A stretch of DNA of 64,000 bases. Source: UBA4416 sp040389965. GTDB taxonomy: Bacteria > Bacteroidota > Bacteroidia > B-17B0 > Aurantibacillaceae. The notes under the pieces are model-generated. The model saw only the letters and a list, made by a program, of their open reading frames with translations. It was not told where the DNA came from and did no database searches. Positions within the stretch are counted from its first letter, which is position 1, and each line of letters starts with the position of its first letter. The stretch spans positions 1 to 64,000 of the forward strand of contig JAZJZF010000041.1 of assembly GCA_040389965.1 (NCBI GenBank), written 5' to 3'. The translations under genes and the position numbers were made by a program. Shown here piece after piece: positions 7,762 through 15,586 of the stretch.

Positions 7762-7818
7762 AGTGTTGTTTAAGTAAAAAACACTACATTTAACTATAAA
7801 GTGTATCATTGATGCACT
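7762..7818. promoter_or_regulatory. Two inverted repeats in a divergent intergenic region
   Basis: AGTGTTGTTT (7762-7771) and AAAAAACACT (7776-7785) pair with one mismatch. AGTGTATCATTGATGCACT (7800-7818) is a near-perfect 19-base palindrome with one mismatched pair. Both begin AGTGT and end CACT, so they may be two sites for one regulator of the flanking genes, or hairpins. Confidence 0.4.
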
Positions 7819-7841
7819 ATACTCCTTAATTCCATTCATAT

Positions 7842-9065
7842 ATGATCATTTCATTCTTTAATTTTATAGTAACCTTTATTAGCGAATATGGCTTATGGTG
7901 TTTTTTTGGAGTTATTTTTATAGGAGGTAGTTTTATTCTATTCAAAGAAGACAAAAAAGGATCACTCTCACGTAAAGTAACCATTGCAGCAATGGCTACT
8001 ATTGTCACCACAGCTCTTACATATGTTTTTGTCTCATATATTAATCCAAACTATACCTGTGTAGGTTATAGTACAAACGGTTTTAAAATAGTGATGCAGA
8101 ACGAAAATGTATTGGCCTGCATGGACGAGATAGGATACACCGGCGGCAAAACTATGGGGCATGGGATCTACAGATTGCAAGGCCTGAATCTCGATGATGG
8201 AAAGATCATATACCGTATGTCCTGCAGAAGGTATGATCATGTATTAGGTTGTCAAAATCAAATCGTGTGGCTGAAATCTGCTTACAAGGGATTAGATATG
8301 CGGGGAATTGACGTTACAAACAGTGAAACAAAGCTAACGGTGGACGAAGATTATTTAAAAGGTAAATTCCCGGAATTGCAAAGCGGAATTTATTCATGCG
8401 ATTATAATACTAAAACCCAATTGTTTGATATCGTTTCAAAAGAGGCAATACACATGAGTCTGAATCTTTTAACAGGTAAGAAGGAAGACGGTAATTCTAA
8501 AACTCCTGTGCCCGTACATTACAGTGTTACATCCGATGAGATAACAGACGTATATCAAACTACAAAAGCTAAAATAGAAAATGAAAATAAACGCCAACAT
8601 TTAGATAGCATACGCGATAAGCAATTACAAAGTAATTTAACCTACGCCCAATTAGATGCCGAATATGAAAAACTACCGAATGATGCCTATAAGCAGGAAG
8701 GGTTTATAAGCTTAAAAGGCGAAGAGAGGCAAAAATTGTTTAACCAAAAAGGAGAAGCGCTAAATAAGGAGCTTGGCTTTTTAATGGCCGAATTTGTATT
8801 ATACGATTCCTTAACGCAAAATACGTTCATCATCAGTTACAAAACATTAGATAAAATAGAATTTACGCTAAGTTGTGTGTCAATTACCGGGAAACTACTT
8901 TGGAAAGCCGATAAAAACGATTTGCATATTGGAGACTTTTTTAATAAAAACCCGGAATACCTGATGGCATTTATTCACCATAGGAAAGCCATTTTTGTAT
9001 TTGAAGGTTTTGTACTTTCTCTGGATAAAGATACAGGCAGTATTAATTGGGTTACCAGAATGTAA
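7842..9065 (+). CDS. Unrecognised membrane-anchored protein, possibly PA2928-like
   Basis: The 407-residue protein has two N-terminal transmembrane helices (about 10-30 and 45-63), then a large domain that should face the periplasm. That domain contains PQQ-propeller-like phrases near its end (GKLLWKADKN and LDKDTGSINWVTRM), a cysteine-bearing first third, and a charged helical stretch at about 240-310. It resembles the loosely defined PA2928 family, but I am not sure. No operon partner downstream; the gene before it is divergent. Confidence 0.7.
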   Translation: MIISFFNFIVTFISEYGLWCFFGVIFIGGSFILFKEDKKGSLSRKVTIAAMATIVTTALTYVFVSYINPNYTCVGYSTNGFKIVMQNENVLACMDEIGYTGGKTMGHGIYRLQGLNLDDGKIIYRMSCRRYDHVLGCQNQIVWLKSAYKGLDMRGIDVTNSETKLTVDEDYLKGKFPELQSGIYSCDYNTKTQLFDIVSKEAIHMSLNLLTGKKEDGNSKTPVPVHYSVTSDEITDVYQTTKAKIENENKRQHLDSIRDKQLQSNLTYAQLDAEYEKLPNDAYKQEGFISLKGEERQKLFNQKGEALNKELGFLMAEFVLYDSLTQNTFIISYKTLDKIEFTLSCVSITGKLLWKADKNDLHIGDFFNKNPEYLMAFIHHRKAIFVFEGFVLSLDKDTGSINWVTRM

Positions 9066-9172
9066 TTGAATTGAAAAAAAGTAGGGAAGTGCTTTGAAAT
9101 TGAGTTTCATTTGCCTGAAATAATTATGTATAAATTAAGAGAAAGCCTTAATTTAGCAGACCCAATATTCCT

Positions 9173-10114
9173 ATGAATCGCCTCGACAGAGTAACTGCTA
9201 TATTGATACAATTACAATCAAAACGCATTGTAAAAGCGCAGGATATCGCCGAGCGCTTTAATATTAGTTTACGTACAGTATACAGGGATATCAGAACGCT
9301 GGAAGAGGCAGGGATACCATTGGCAGGAGAAACCGGAGTTGGTTATTCTATCATGGATGGATACCGTTTACCACCTGTTATGTTTACCATGGAAGAAGCC
9401 ACTGCTTTTTTAACTGCCGAAAAACTGGTGGAAAAACTAACGGATGTTTCTACCGATGAGAGTTTTAAATCGGCTATGTACAAAATCCGTTCTGTGCTGC
9501 GTTCCACAGAAAAAGATCATCTGGAAATCATGGACGAGCATATTGAAGTGCAGGAAAATCATTGTTTTCCAAAAGGCAACAATACAAATTCACTTCAAAG
9601 CCTTTTAAAGAGTATCTCCGAGAAAAAAGTACTCACCATTAATTACTTTGCCAACCATAGCCAGGAAAATACCTCCCGTAATGTAGAACCTATCGGTATA
9701 TTATTTTATGCCTCTAACTGGCATTTAATTGCATTTTGCCAGCTAAGGAACGATTACCGCGATTTTAGAACGGACCGCATCACGCAGATTGTGGTAACAC
9801 CCCTGCCTTTTAAAAAAGAACATCCTCCTTTAAAGGTCTATCTTAAGCAAATAACCAAAGAAAAAGAGTTGCATAATGTGGTGATGCTCATTGATAAAGA
9901 AGTGGTTAAGCATCTTGGAGAGCAAAAATATTATAACGGTTTTGTATCGCAGCGCGAAGTCAAAGGAAGATTGGAAATGACCTTTTTAACCTCTTCGCTG
10001 GAAGGCTTTGCAAGATGGTACATGATGTTTGGCGATAAAGCCGAAATTCTGACCCCTGCAAGTTTAAAACACCGCATCAAAGAAATTGCCCGGACTATTT
10101 CCGGAAACCAGTAG
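9173..10114 (+). CDS. YafY-type HTH and WYL domain regulator
   Basis: The 313-residue protein has an N-terminal HTH_11 domain (AQDIAERFNISLRTVYRDIR, about 22-42) and a WYL domain (about 140-215, with GILFYASNWHLIAFCQLR and DFRTDRI), then a C-terminal extension. WYL domains bind ligands or nucleic acid and control DNA-binding activity. It lies directly upstream of DinB and GyrI-like genes on the same strand, a common pairing, which suggests it controls them and itself. The start ATG is at 9173. Confidence 0.9.
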   Translation: MNRLDRVTAILIQLQSKRIVKAQDIAERFNISLRTVYRDIRTLEEAGIPLAGETGVGYSIMDGYRLPPVMFTMEEATAFLTAEKLVEKLTDVSTDESFKSAMYKIRSVLRSTEKDHLEIMDEHIEVQENHCFPKGNNTNSLQSLLKSISEKKVLTINYFANHSQENTSRNVEPIGILFYASNWHLIAFCQLRNDYRDFRTDRITQIVVTPLPFKKEHPPLKVYLKQITKEKELHNVVMLIDKEVVKHLGEQKYYNGFVSQREVKGRLEMTFLTSSLEGFARWYMMFGDKAEILTPASLKHRIKEIARTISGNQ

Positions 10115-10195
10115 TCTTTTTTTATACTCTAATCTCCACTGAAATAGGGGGAGAAGGCATATATTCCCTTTTTTTAAAAATTTATTTTTTCCTAC

Positions 10196-10211
10196 TGACA
10201 TAGGGTTGTCA
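10196..10211. promoter_or_regulatory. TGACA-N6-TGTCA inverted repeat before dinB-like gene
   Basis: TGACA (10196-10200) and TGTCA (10207-10211) lie 46 bases upstream of the DinB start. TTACTTTG (10223-10230), one mismatch from the -7 consensus, follows. The layout fits an operator upstream of a promoter, most likely for the neighbouring WYL regulator. Confidence 0.45.
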
Positions 10212-10256
10212 CTTGCCTGAATTTACTTTGTATCATAAACTTTAAAAAACATCATT

Positions 10257-10751
10257 ATGACACAAATTGAAGCATTTACCAAAGAATTGGAAAAAGAAGC
10301 GATCACTACACGTAAAATGTTATCTGTTATTCCTACAGATAAATTTGGTTGGGCGCCACATGAAAAAAGTATGACCATTAAACGTTTGGCGATACACATT
10401 GCCGAGCTCCATAATTGGATCGGTCTGGTTTTTAATGCAAACGAATTGGATTTTCAAAACAACACGTATGTTATAGAAGATCCAAATACAACAGAAGACC
10501 TTCTGGAATATTTTGAGAGATGCCTGGAAGACGGTAGAAAAAATTTAAAACTGGGGAAAGAAGAAGCGTTAACCGATATGTGGAGCCTAAGAAGCGGTGA
10601 AGCAATTTATCTTAAAGAATCGAAATGGCAGGTAATACGCGTAAGCTTGAGCCAGATCATTCACCACAGAGCACAATTGGGCGTGTATTTAAGGTTACTG
10701 GATCTGAAAATCCCCGGCAGCTATGGACCAAGCGCTGACGAAACATTTTAA
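10257..10751 (+). CDS. DinB-family four-helix protein
   Basis: The 164-residue protein shows the DinB/YfiT pattern: KLSVIPTDKFGWAPHEKS-like start, IAELHNWIG with the first metal histidine, and SQIIHHRAQLGVYLRLL with the last histidine pair. DinB-like proteins are metal-binding four-helix bundles; many act as thiol transferases, often with bacillithiol in organisms that make it. This window also holds bshA, so bacillithiol-dependent transfer is possible. It precedes the GyrI-like gene by 20 bases. Confidence 0.88.
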   Translation: MTQIEAFTKELEKEAITTRKMLSVIPTDKFGWAPHEKSMTIKRLAIHIAELHNWIGLVFNANELDFQNNTYVIEDPNTTEDLLEYFERCLEDGRKNLKLGKEEALTDMWSLRSGEAIYLKESKWQVIRVSLSQIIHHRAQLGVYLRLLDLKIPGSYGPSADETF

Positions 10752-10771
10752 TAACCCTTAACACTAAAACC

Positions 10772-11230
10772 ATGAACAGAACAACACTGGAAACATTTAA
10801 AATCGTTGGATTATCGGTAAGAACCACTAACGAAAACGGACAGGCAGCTACAGACATTCCCGCATTGTGGAGTCGTTTTTTTGCAGAAGAAATCTCTTCT
10901 AAAATAACACATAAATTAAGCGATGATATGTATTGTATGTATACCGATTATGAAAAAGACCATACAAAACCCTATACCACTATTCTGGGTTACAAGGTAG
11001 ATAGCGGAGCTTCTGTTCCTGAAGGCCTGACTGCTAAAACGGTTGAAGCACATACTTATGATGTTATTCCTGCCAAAGGAAAAATGTCTGAAGGTTTTGT
11101 GTTTCAGGCATGGCAAAAAATCTGGAATTCGGATATGAACCGTACTTATACTGCCGATTTTGAAGTGTATGGATCAAAAGCCTGGGATCCGGAAAACGCA
11201 GAAATAGAGATTTATATAGCAGTTAAGTAA
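10772..11230 (+). CDS. GyrI-like / effector-binding domain protein
   Basis: The 152-residue protein matches stand-alone GyrI-like small-molecule-binding domains: GLSVRTTNE, IPALWSRFF, YTDYEKDHTKPYTTILGYKV and the end DFEVYGSKAWDPENAEIEIYIAV. Such proteins bind or sometimes hydrolyse small hydrophobic compounds. It is the second gene of the DinB operon, ahead of a terminator. Confidence 0.87.
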   Translation: MNRTTLETFKIVGLSVRTTNENGQAATDIPALWSRFFAEEISSKITHKLSDDMYCMYTDYEKDHTKPYTTILGYKVDSGASVPEGLTAKTVEAHTYDVIPAKGKMSEGFVFQAWQKIWNSDMNRTYTADFEVYGSKAWDPENAEIEIYIAVK

Positions 11231-11236
11231 TAAGCT

Positions 11237-11269
11237 ATCTCCCCCTTCCTTGTGTAGGGGGAGATTTTT
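11237..11269 (+). terminator. Terminator of the DinB-GyrI operon
   Basis: ATCTCCCCC (11237-11245) pairs with GGGGGAGAT (11257-11265), followed by TTTT. The following 230 bases hold no gene I can support. Confidence 0.85.
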
Positions 11270-11500
11270 GCTAAAACAAATGATCAAACGAGTTCTGCAA
11301 ATAAGGCGACGTAGTTTGGCAACTCAAAAAAATAAAATCCAAGCGCGGATAACTGTTGTAGATACATTAATAGTTTGGTTTATTTTTTAAAATTCGTTTA
11401 CCGCTTGCAAGGTAACGTTTACCTACTGGTGCTTCTCTTCTGCCTATTTACTATTGTATAGTCTTTGAATTGTAGATACGTTTGAAAAAAATAACAAAAA

Positions 11501-11797
11501 TTGGCAAACCAGGTAAACAATCATTGCAAAGAAGAATCAGGGAAATTAATGCCGGTGGTAAATTTTAATTCATGCGAAGGAAAAGGCCCTTGCATTGAAG
11601 TTTGTCCTTACGATGTTTTCGAAATGAATGTCATCAATGATGAACAATTTAAAGAATTGTCCTTTTTCGGAAAACTAAAAACAAGAGTACATGGCAGGGA
11701 AAAAGCCTTTGTTATAAAAGCAGATATGTGTCATGCCTGCGGATTATGCGTCACCGCTTGCCCCGAAAGGGCTATTAAGCTACAAAGAATAAAATAG
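11501..11797 (+). CDS. 4Fe-4S dicluster ferredoxin, TTG start
   Basis: The 98-residue protein has two CxxCxxxCP-type motifs: CEGKGPCIEVCPYDVF and CHACGLCVTACPERAI, with an insert between them (KLKTRVHGREKAF). Relatives in this ferredoxin family begin with a cysteine-bearing segment of the form C-x-x-x-x-G-x-x-x-PV before the first cluster motif, and here CKEESGKLMPVV matches. That segment lies upstream of the first ATG (11549), and an in-frame stop at 11492 leaves TTG 11501 as the only earlier start. It is 51 bases before a TetR gene. Electron transfer partner unknown. Confidence 0.82.
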   Translation: MANQVNNHCKEESGKLMPVVNFNSCEGKGPCIEVCPYDVFEMNVINDEQFKELSFFGKLKTRVHGREKAFVIKADMCHACGLCVTACPERAIKLQRIK

Positions 11798-11808
11798 GGA
11801 AAAATAAA

Positions 11809-11840
11809 TTTGTAAATGAATGAACGTTCATTTATATTTG
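11809..11840 (+). promoter_or_regulatory. TetR promoter with operator in the spacer
   Basis: TTTG (11809-11812), exactly 20 bases, TATATTTG (11833-11840). The perfect palindrome AATGAACGTTCATT occupies 11819-11832, so it fills the spacer up to the -7 box. The ATG at 11849 follows eight bases after the -7 box, so the mRNA should be leaderless or nearly so. This is the expected arrangement for TetR autorepression. Confidence 0.75.
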
Positions 11841-11848
11841 TACCCGAA

Positions 11849-12439
11849 ATGAGAATAAGAGATACAAATAAAGAAGCACTGGTAAAACAAACGGCAATGG
11901 AATTACTCCTCAGAGATGGCTTTGACGGATTCAGTATGCAAAAACTGGCTAAGGCTTGCGAAATTTCAGTAGGTACTTTATATATCTACTACAAAAATAA
12001 AGAAGACCTGATTCTTAAGGTAGGAGTGGAAGAAGGCAAACGAATGATGAAAGCCACTATGAAGAATTTTTCTCCGGATATGCCTTTTAAAGAAGGATTA
12101 AAAGTTCAATGGGAAAACCGTTCGTCGTATTGGTTGAAAAACAGAGAAGCTTCTTTGTTTTATGAAAATATAAAACACACACCATACGGAGAGGTCATTG
12201 TTGAGGAAATTTCAAAGTATTTTCGGCCGGCAATGACAAAATTTGTACAAAATGCCATTGCCAATAAACAATTACATTTTTTGTCATTTGAATCCTACTG
12301 GAGTGTAGCATTTGGTCCCTTGTACACTTTATTAAAATTTGACCAAAGTGGAAAAAGCGTAGGTAACAAATCCTATAAATTTTCAAAGAAAACCATGTAT
12401 CAAACCCTTGAGTTAGTCACAAAAGCATTAACACCTTAA
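11849..12439 (+). CDS. TetR/AcrR-family transcriptional regulator
   Basis: The 196-residue protein has an N-terminal TetR helix-turn-helix (MQKLAKACEISVGTLYIYYKNKEDLIL) and a divergent helical ligand domain. I set the start at 11849 (MRIRDTNKE) because an upstream ATG at 11816 would lie inside its own promoter and operator. Family length is 190-210. The genes downstream, a 71-residue protein and an MFS transporter, follow at 12 and 26 bases, so TetR probably represses an efflux operon that it heads. Confidence 0.92.
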   Translation: MRIRDTNKEALVKQTAMELLLRDGFDGFSMQKLAKACEISVGTLYIYYKNKEDLILKVGVEEGKRMMKATMKNFSPDMPFKEGLKVQWENRSSYWLKNREASLFYENIKHTPYGEVIVEEISKYFRPAMTKFVQNAIANKQLHFLSFESYWSVAFGPLYTLLKFDQSGKSVGNKSYKFSKKTMYQTLELVTKALTP

Positions 12440-12451
12440 ACTTACTATTAC

Positions 12452-12667
12452 ATGCACATTTTAGTTTTTAAAACAAATATAGAAACAGAAGACCACCACA
12501 AAGAAGTGGGAGTTCTGCTAAGCAGCCATCGGTCAGTGATCGATTGGAACATTGATAAAGAAGATATTGATAAAGTATTACGTATCGAATCTGAATTAAA
12601 TAACAGTCATGAAATTATCTCGACTATAAACCTGGCAGGTTTTATATGTGAGGAATTACCTGATTAA
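12452..12667 (+). CDS. Small conserved protein, ferredoxin-like fold without CxxC
   Basis: The 71-residue acidic protein contains DWNIDKEDIDKVLRIES and IISTINLAGFICEEL. The strand-helix-strand pattern suggests a fold like heavy-metal-associated domains, yet the CxxC metal motif is absent and only one cysteine occurs near the end. I recall similar small hypothetical proteins in Bacteroidota next to TetR and transporter genes. It sits between TetR and the MFS transporter, with short gaps. Function unknown. Confidence 0.75.
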   Translation: MHILVFKTNIETEDHHKEVGVLLSSHRSVIDWNIDKEDIDKVLRIESELNNSHEIISTINLAGFICEELPD

Positions 12668-12693
12668 AAAACAATCTTTTTATAAAAAATTAT

Positions 12694-13953
12694 ATGGAAC
12701 AAACTTCTACAATTACACAACCAAAATTTACCGGCTATCAGGTATTAGTGATAGTATTACTGGCCCTAACTCAATTTACTGTTGTACTCGATTTTATGGT
12801 AATGTCGCCATTAGGTGATATGCTTATGAAATCGATGGATCTAAGTACTTCGCAATTTGGTATGGCTGTATCCTGCTATGCTTTTAGTGCCGGTATTTCA
12901 GGTTTATTAACGGCAGGTTTTGCTGATCGTTACGACCGCAAAAAATTATTATTATTCTTTTATATCGGCTTTATTGTTGGTACTTTCTTTTGTGCCATCA
13001 TCGATTCTTATCCTTTGTTATTAGCAGCGCGTATTGTTACCGGTTTATTTGGCGGTGTTATCGGTTCTATTTCAATGGCTATTGTTGCTGATTTATTTTC
13101 GTTACAACAACGTGGCCGTGTTATGGGCTTTATGCAAATGGGCTTTGGAGCAAGCCAGGTATTGGGTATTCCTATCAGTTTATTTATTGCAAACCAATGG
13201 GGATGGCAATCGCCTTTTTTAATGATCGTAGGTCTTGCTTTTGTAATATGGATAATCATCGTTGTGAAAATGAAACCTATTACCAAACACCTGGAAGTAA
13301 AAGTAGAGAAAAGTGCCTTTAAACATTTATGGCATACTATTGCTCAGCGCGATTACCGGATAGGCTTTATGGCAACGGCTTTATTATCGCTGGGAGGTTT
13401 TATGATGATGCCATGGGGTAGTGCTTTCTCCATTAATAATTTACACGTTACACCACAACAGCTTCCAATTTTATTTATGGTTGCGGGAATTGCCACCTTA
13501 TTTATAATGCCGGTTATAGGTAAGCTAAGCGATAAGATTGATAAGTTTAATTTATTTGCCATTGCATCTGTATGGATGATTGTCGTAGTACTGATTTATA
13601 CCAACTTAACACCGGTACCATTTTGGGTAGTAATGCTTGTAAATGTATTGATGATGATAGGCGTGATGAGTCGTATGGTGCCTTCTATGGCTCTTGCTAC
13701 TTCTTTACCTCAAATGCAGGACCGTGGAGCGTTTATGAGCATTAACTCATCCTTGCAGCAATTCGCAGGTGGTGTGGCTGCTGCTGTGGGAGGATTGATC
13801 GTATACCAAAAAGATAAATTCAGCCCTTTAGAACATTATGATACTTTGGGTTACGTTATTGTAGGTATTACAATTGTTTGTATCTATATGATATACCGTG
13901 TCAGTAATCTTGTAAAGGCAAGAGCGGCAGCAGTTCCGGTTCCGGTAAAGTAA
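12694..13953 (+). CDS. MFS transporter, drug-efflux type
   Basis: The 419-residue protein has twelve hydrophobic segments and MFS signatures: VVLDFMVMSPLGD in helix 1, ADRYDRKKLLLFF after helix 2 (motif A), RIVTGLFGGVIG in helix 4 and GKLSDKIDKF in the second half. Proteins with this pattern export small molecules using the proton gradient. It is the last gene of the TetR operon and is followed by a terminator. Substrate unknown. Confidence 0.92.
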   Translation: MEQTSTITQPKFTGYQVLVIVLLALTQFTVVLDFMVMSPLGDMLMKSMDLSTSQFGMAVSCYAFSAGISGLLTAGFADRYDRKKLLLFFYIGFIVGTFFCAIIDSYPLLLAARIVTGLFGGVIGSISMAIVADLFSLQQRGRVMGFMQMGFGASQVLGIPISLFIANQWGWQSPFLMIVGLAFVIWIIIVVKMKPITKHLEVKVEKSAFKHLWHTIAQRDYRIGFMATALLSLGGFMMMPWGSAFSINNLHVTPQQLPILFMVAGIATLFIMPVIGKLSDKIDKFNLFAIASVWMIVVVLIYTNLTPVPFWVVMLVNVLMMIGVMSRMVPSMALATSLPQMQDRGAFMSINSSLQQFAGGVAAAVGGLIVYQKDKFSPLEHYDTLGYVIVGITIVCIYMIYRVSNLVKARAAAVPVPVK

Positions 13954-14006
13954 TTATTTTTGCAATACTTCCGGTTTCTGATTTTTTCTTCAGCTAACCA
14001 TTCAAT

Positions 14007-14044
14007 AGTATCAGCCGGGCATTTTGTCCTGCTGATACTGTTTT
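14007..14044 (+). terminator. Terminator after the MFS gene
   Basis: AGTATCAGC (14007-14015) pairs with GCTGATACT (14031-14039) with an inner GGGC/GTCC helix, then TTTT. On the minus strand it could also serve phaB, which ends at 14075. Confidence 0.7.
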
Positions 14045-14074
14045 GGCATCTTCCAGCCATTCAATATAGTTTAA

Positions 14075-14824
14075 TTAATACACGTGCTGTCCGCCGTTAA
14101 TGCTATAATTGGCCCCAGTAATAAAACTTGTTTCTTCGCTTGCAAGAAATGCTACCAAATGAGCTACCTCATGTGTACCGCCCAAACGCCCCATGGGAAC
14201 CTGTGCTACAATTTGATTCAATACTTTTTCCGGAACAGCCATTACCATATCAGTGCCAATGTAACCCGGAGAAATGGTATTAACCGTTACACCATATTTT
14301 GCCACTTCCATAGATAAAGACTTTGTAAAACCATGCATACCTGCTTTAGCTGCAGAATAATTGGTTTGTCCAAATTGCCCACGTTGCCCGTTTACAGAAG
14401 AAATATTAATGATGCGTCCAAAATTACGATCTATCATACCCTGTATCACATGACGTGTACAGTTAAAAACAGAATTTAAATTAGTTCCTATAACAGCATG
14501 CCAGTCTTCGGGTTTCATATTAATTAAACGTCCGTCGCGTGTAATACCTGCATTATTAACGAGGGTATCAATGTGACCGTACTTTCCTTCAATTTCATCA
14601 ATCATTTTACCGGCACTTTCAAAATCACTCACATCACCATAAAACAAATCAATATGAATACCTTCATCGTTCATTTGCTTTTTCCACTTTTCAGCTTTTT
14701 CCTGGGTATGATAATTTCCTACAACTTTAAAACCTTCGCTGTGTAATTTCTTGCACATGGCTGTTCCTAAACCACCTGTAGCACCTGTAACCAATACTGT
14801 ACGTTTGTTGTTTGATGTATTCAT
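14075..14824 (-). CDS. phaB: Acetoacetyl-CoA reductase
   Basis: The 249-residue short-chain dehydrogenase has the cofactor motif VTGATGGLGTAM (residues 11-22), NNAG, a catalytic serine in INISSVNG, YSAAKAG with the Y-K pair, and the PhaB-type end SFITGANYSINGGQHVY. PhaB reduces acetoacetyl-CoA to (R)-3-hydroxybutyryl-CoA with NADPH for PHB synthesis. Its neighbours phaJ, phaE and phaC make the assignment firm; FabG alone would look similar. The gap to phaJ is 104 bases. Confidence 0.93.
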   Translation of the reverse strand: MNTSNNKRTVLVTGATGGLGTAMCKKLHSEGFKVVGNYHTQEKAEKWKKQMNDEGIHIDLFYGDVSDFESAGKMIDEIEGKYGHIDTLVNNAGITRDGRLINMKPEDWHAVIGTNLNSVFNCTRHVIQGMIDRNFGRIINISSVNGQRGQFGQTNYSAAKAGMHGFTKSLSMEVAKYGVTVNTISPGYIGTDMVMAVPEKVLNQIVAQVPMGRLGGTHEVAHLVAFLASEETSFITGANYSINGGQHVY

Positions 14825-14928
14825 AGATCAATGAGTTTTTAATGATGAATGTTTAGTTTTTATGTCGTCATAGTGTCCCGATAACTATCAGAATGATCTT
14901 CTAATAGCTCACTTCTCAGGGCTCAAAT

Positions 14929-15336
14929 CTATTTGATCTTATCTACGTTCATTACCGTTGCTTCCCCGCTGGTGCAAACATTGCCGGTTGATTTATCTTT
15001 AATAAGTGTTTCAATAATAGCACGATGTTTATCTTTTATAACTTCCTTCACCGTAAACACAGCTTCGTAGTTTACATTTACATACATTGGTTTTAAAAAG
15101 CTAAGAGATTGTTTCAGATAAATAGTTCCTTCGCCCGGAAACAGCACACCAAATACTTTACTAAATAAAGCTGCACCCAACATGCCATGCATGATTGGTT
15201 TTTTAAACATTGTTTTTGCTGCAAATTCCGCATCCGTATGTACAGGGTTTTTATCTCCTGTTACTTCAGCAAAGCGGTTTACTTCTTCCTGGGTAAATAT
15301 AAAATCGTGTGTATAGGTTTGTCCGTTCTCGATCAT
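14929..15336 (-). CDS. phaJ: MaoC-like (R)-specific enoyl-CoA hydratase
   Basis: The 135-residue single hot-dog protein has the R-hydratase motif TGDKNPVHTDAEFA, with the catalytic pair D28 and H33, then KPIMHGMLGAALFSKVF. PhaJ-type enzymes supply (R)-3-hydroxyacyl-CoA from beta-oxidation to PHA synthase. It lies upstream of phaB on the minus strand and is divergent from phaE. In this cluster it gives the pathway a second route to monomer. Confidence 0.88.
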   Translation of the reverse strand: MIENGQTYTHDFIFTQEEVNRFAEVTGDKNPVHTDAEFAAKTMFKKPIMHGMLGAALFSKVFGVLFPGEGTIYLKQSLSFLKPMYVNVNYEAVFTVKEVIKDKHRAIIETLIKDKSTGNVCTSGEATVMNVDKIK

Positions 15337-15381
15337 AAATAAGTTTGTTTGAGGTAATTTTCAAAAAAAAAAATGATAATG

Positions 15382-15393
15382 CCAAATATTTGG
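15382..15393. promoter_or_regulatory. 12-bp palindrome between phaJ and phaE
   Basis: CCAAATATTTGG is a perfect palindrome, 46 bases upstream of the phaJ start in the 250-base divergent region. It is a candidate binding site for a PHA regulator. No regulator gene lies in the cluster. Confidence 0.4.
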
Positions 15394-15463
15394 AAATTTA
15401 TTTCGATTTAGACCAATCAAATCTTATTTACGACAATTTAACAAAAAATTAATACGAATTTAC

Positions 15464-15495
15464 TTGACACGTATAGGGAAAAATGCCGACATTTG
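15464..15495 (+). promoter_or_regulatory. Probable phaE promoter
   Basis: TTG (15464-15466), 21-base spacer, GACATTTG (15488-15495), one mismatch from TAnnTTTG. It implies a 5' leader of about 85 bases before the ATG at 15587. Confidence 0.5.
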
Positions 15496-15586
15496 CAGCG
15501 AATTTAAGAATAAGTCCTTAACTGATTGATTTTCAGAACTATAATTCGAATTTACTAAATTATATATACTTAAAACTTACCCAAAA

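Noticed and set aside
7842..9065. PQQ-dependent dehydrogenase
   Set aside because: Only the last two short phrases look like a propeller blade; no cofactor-binding residues or full propeller are seen.
11816..11848. Longer start for the TetR gene
   Set aside because: The ATG at 11816 lies within the promoter spacer and operator; the -7 box at 11833-11840 would be inside the coding region.
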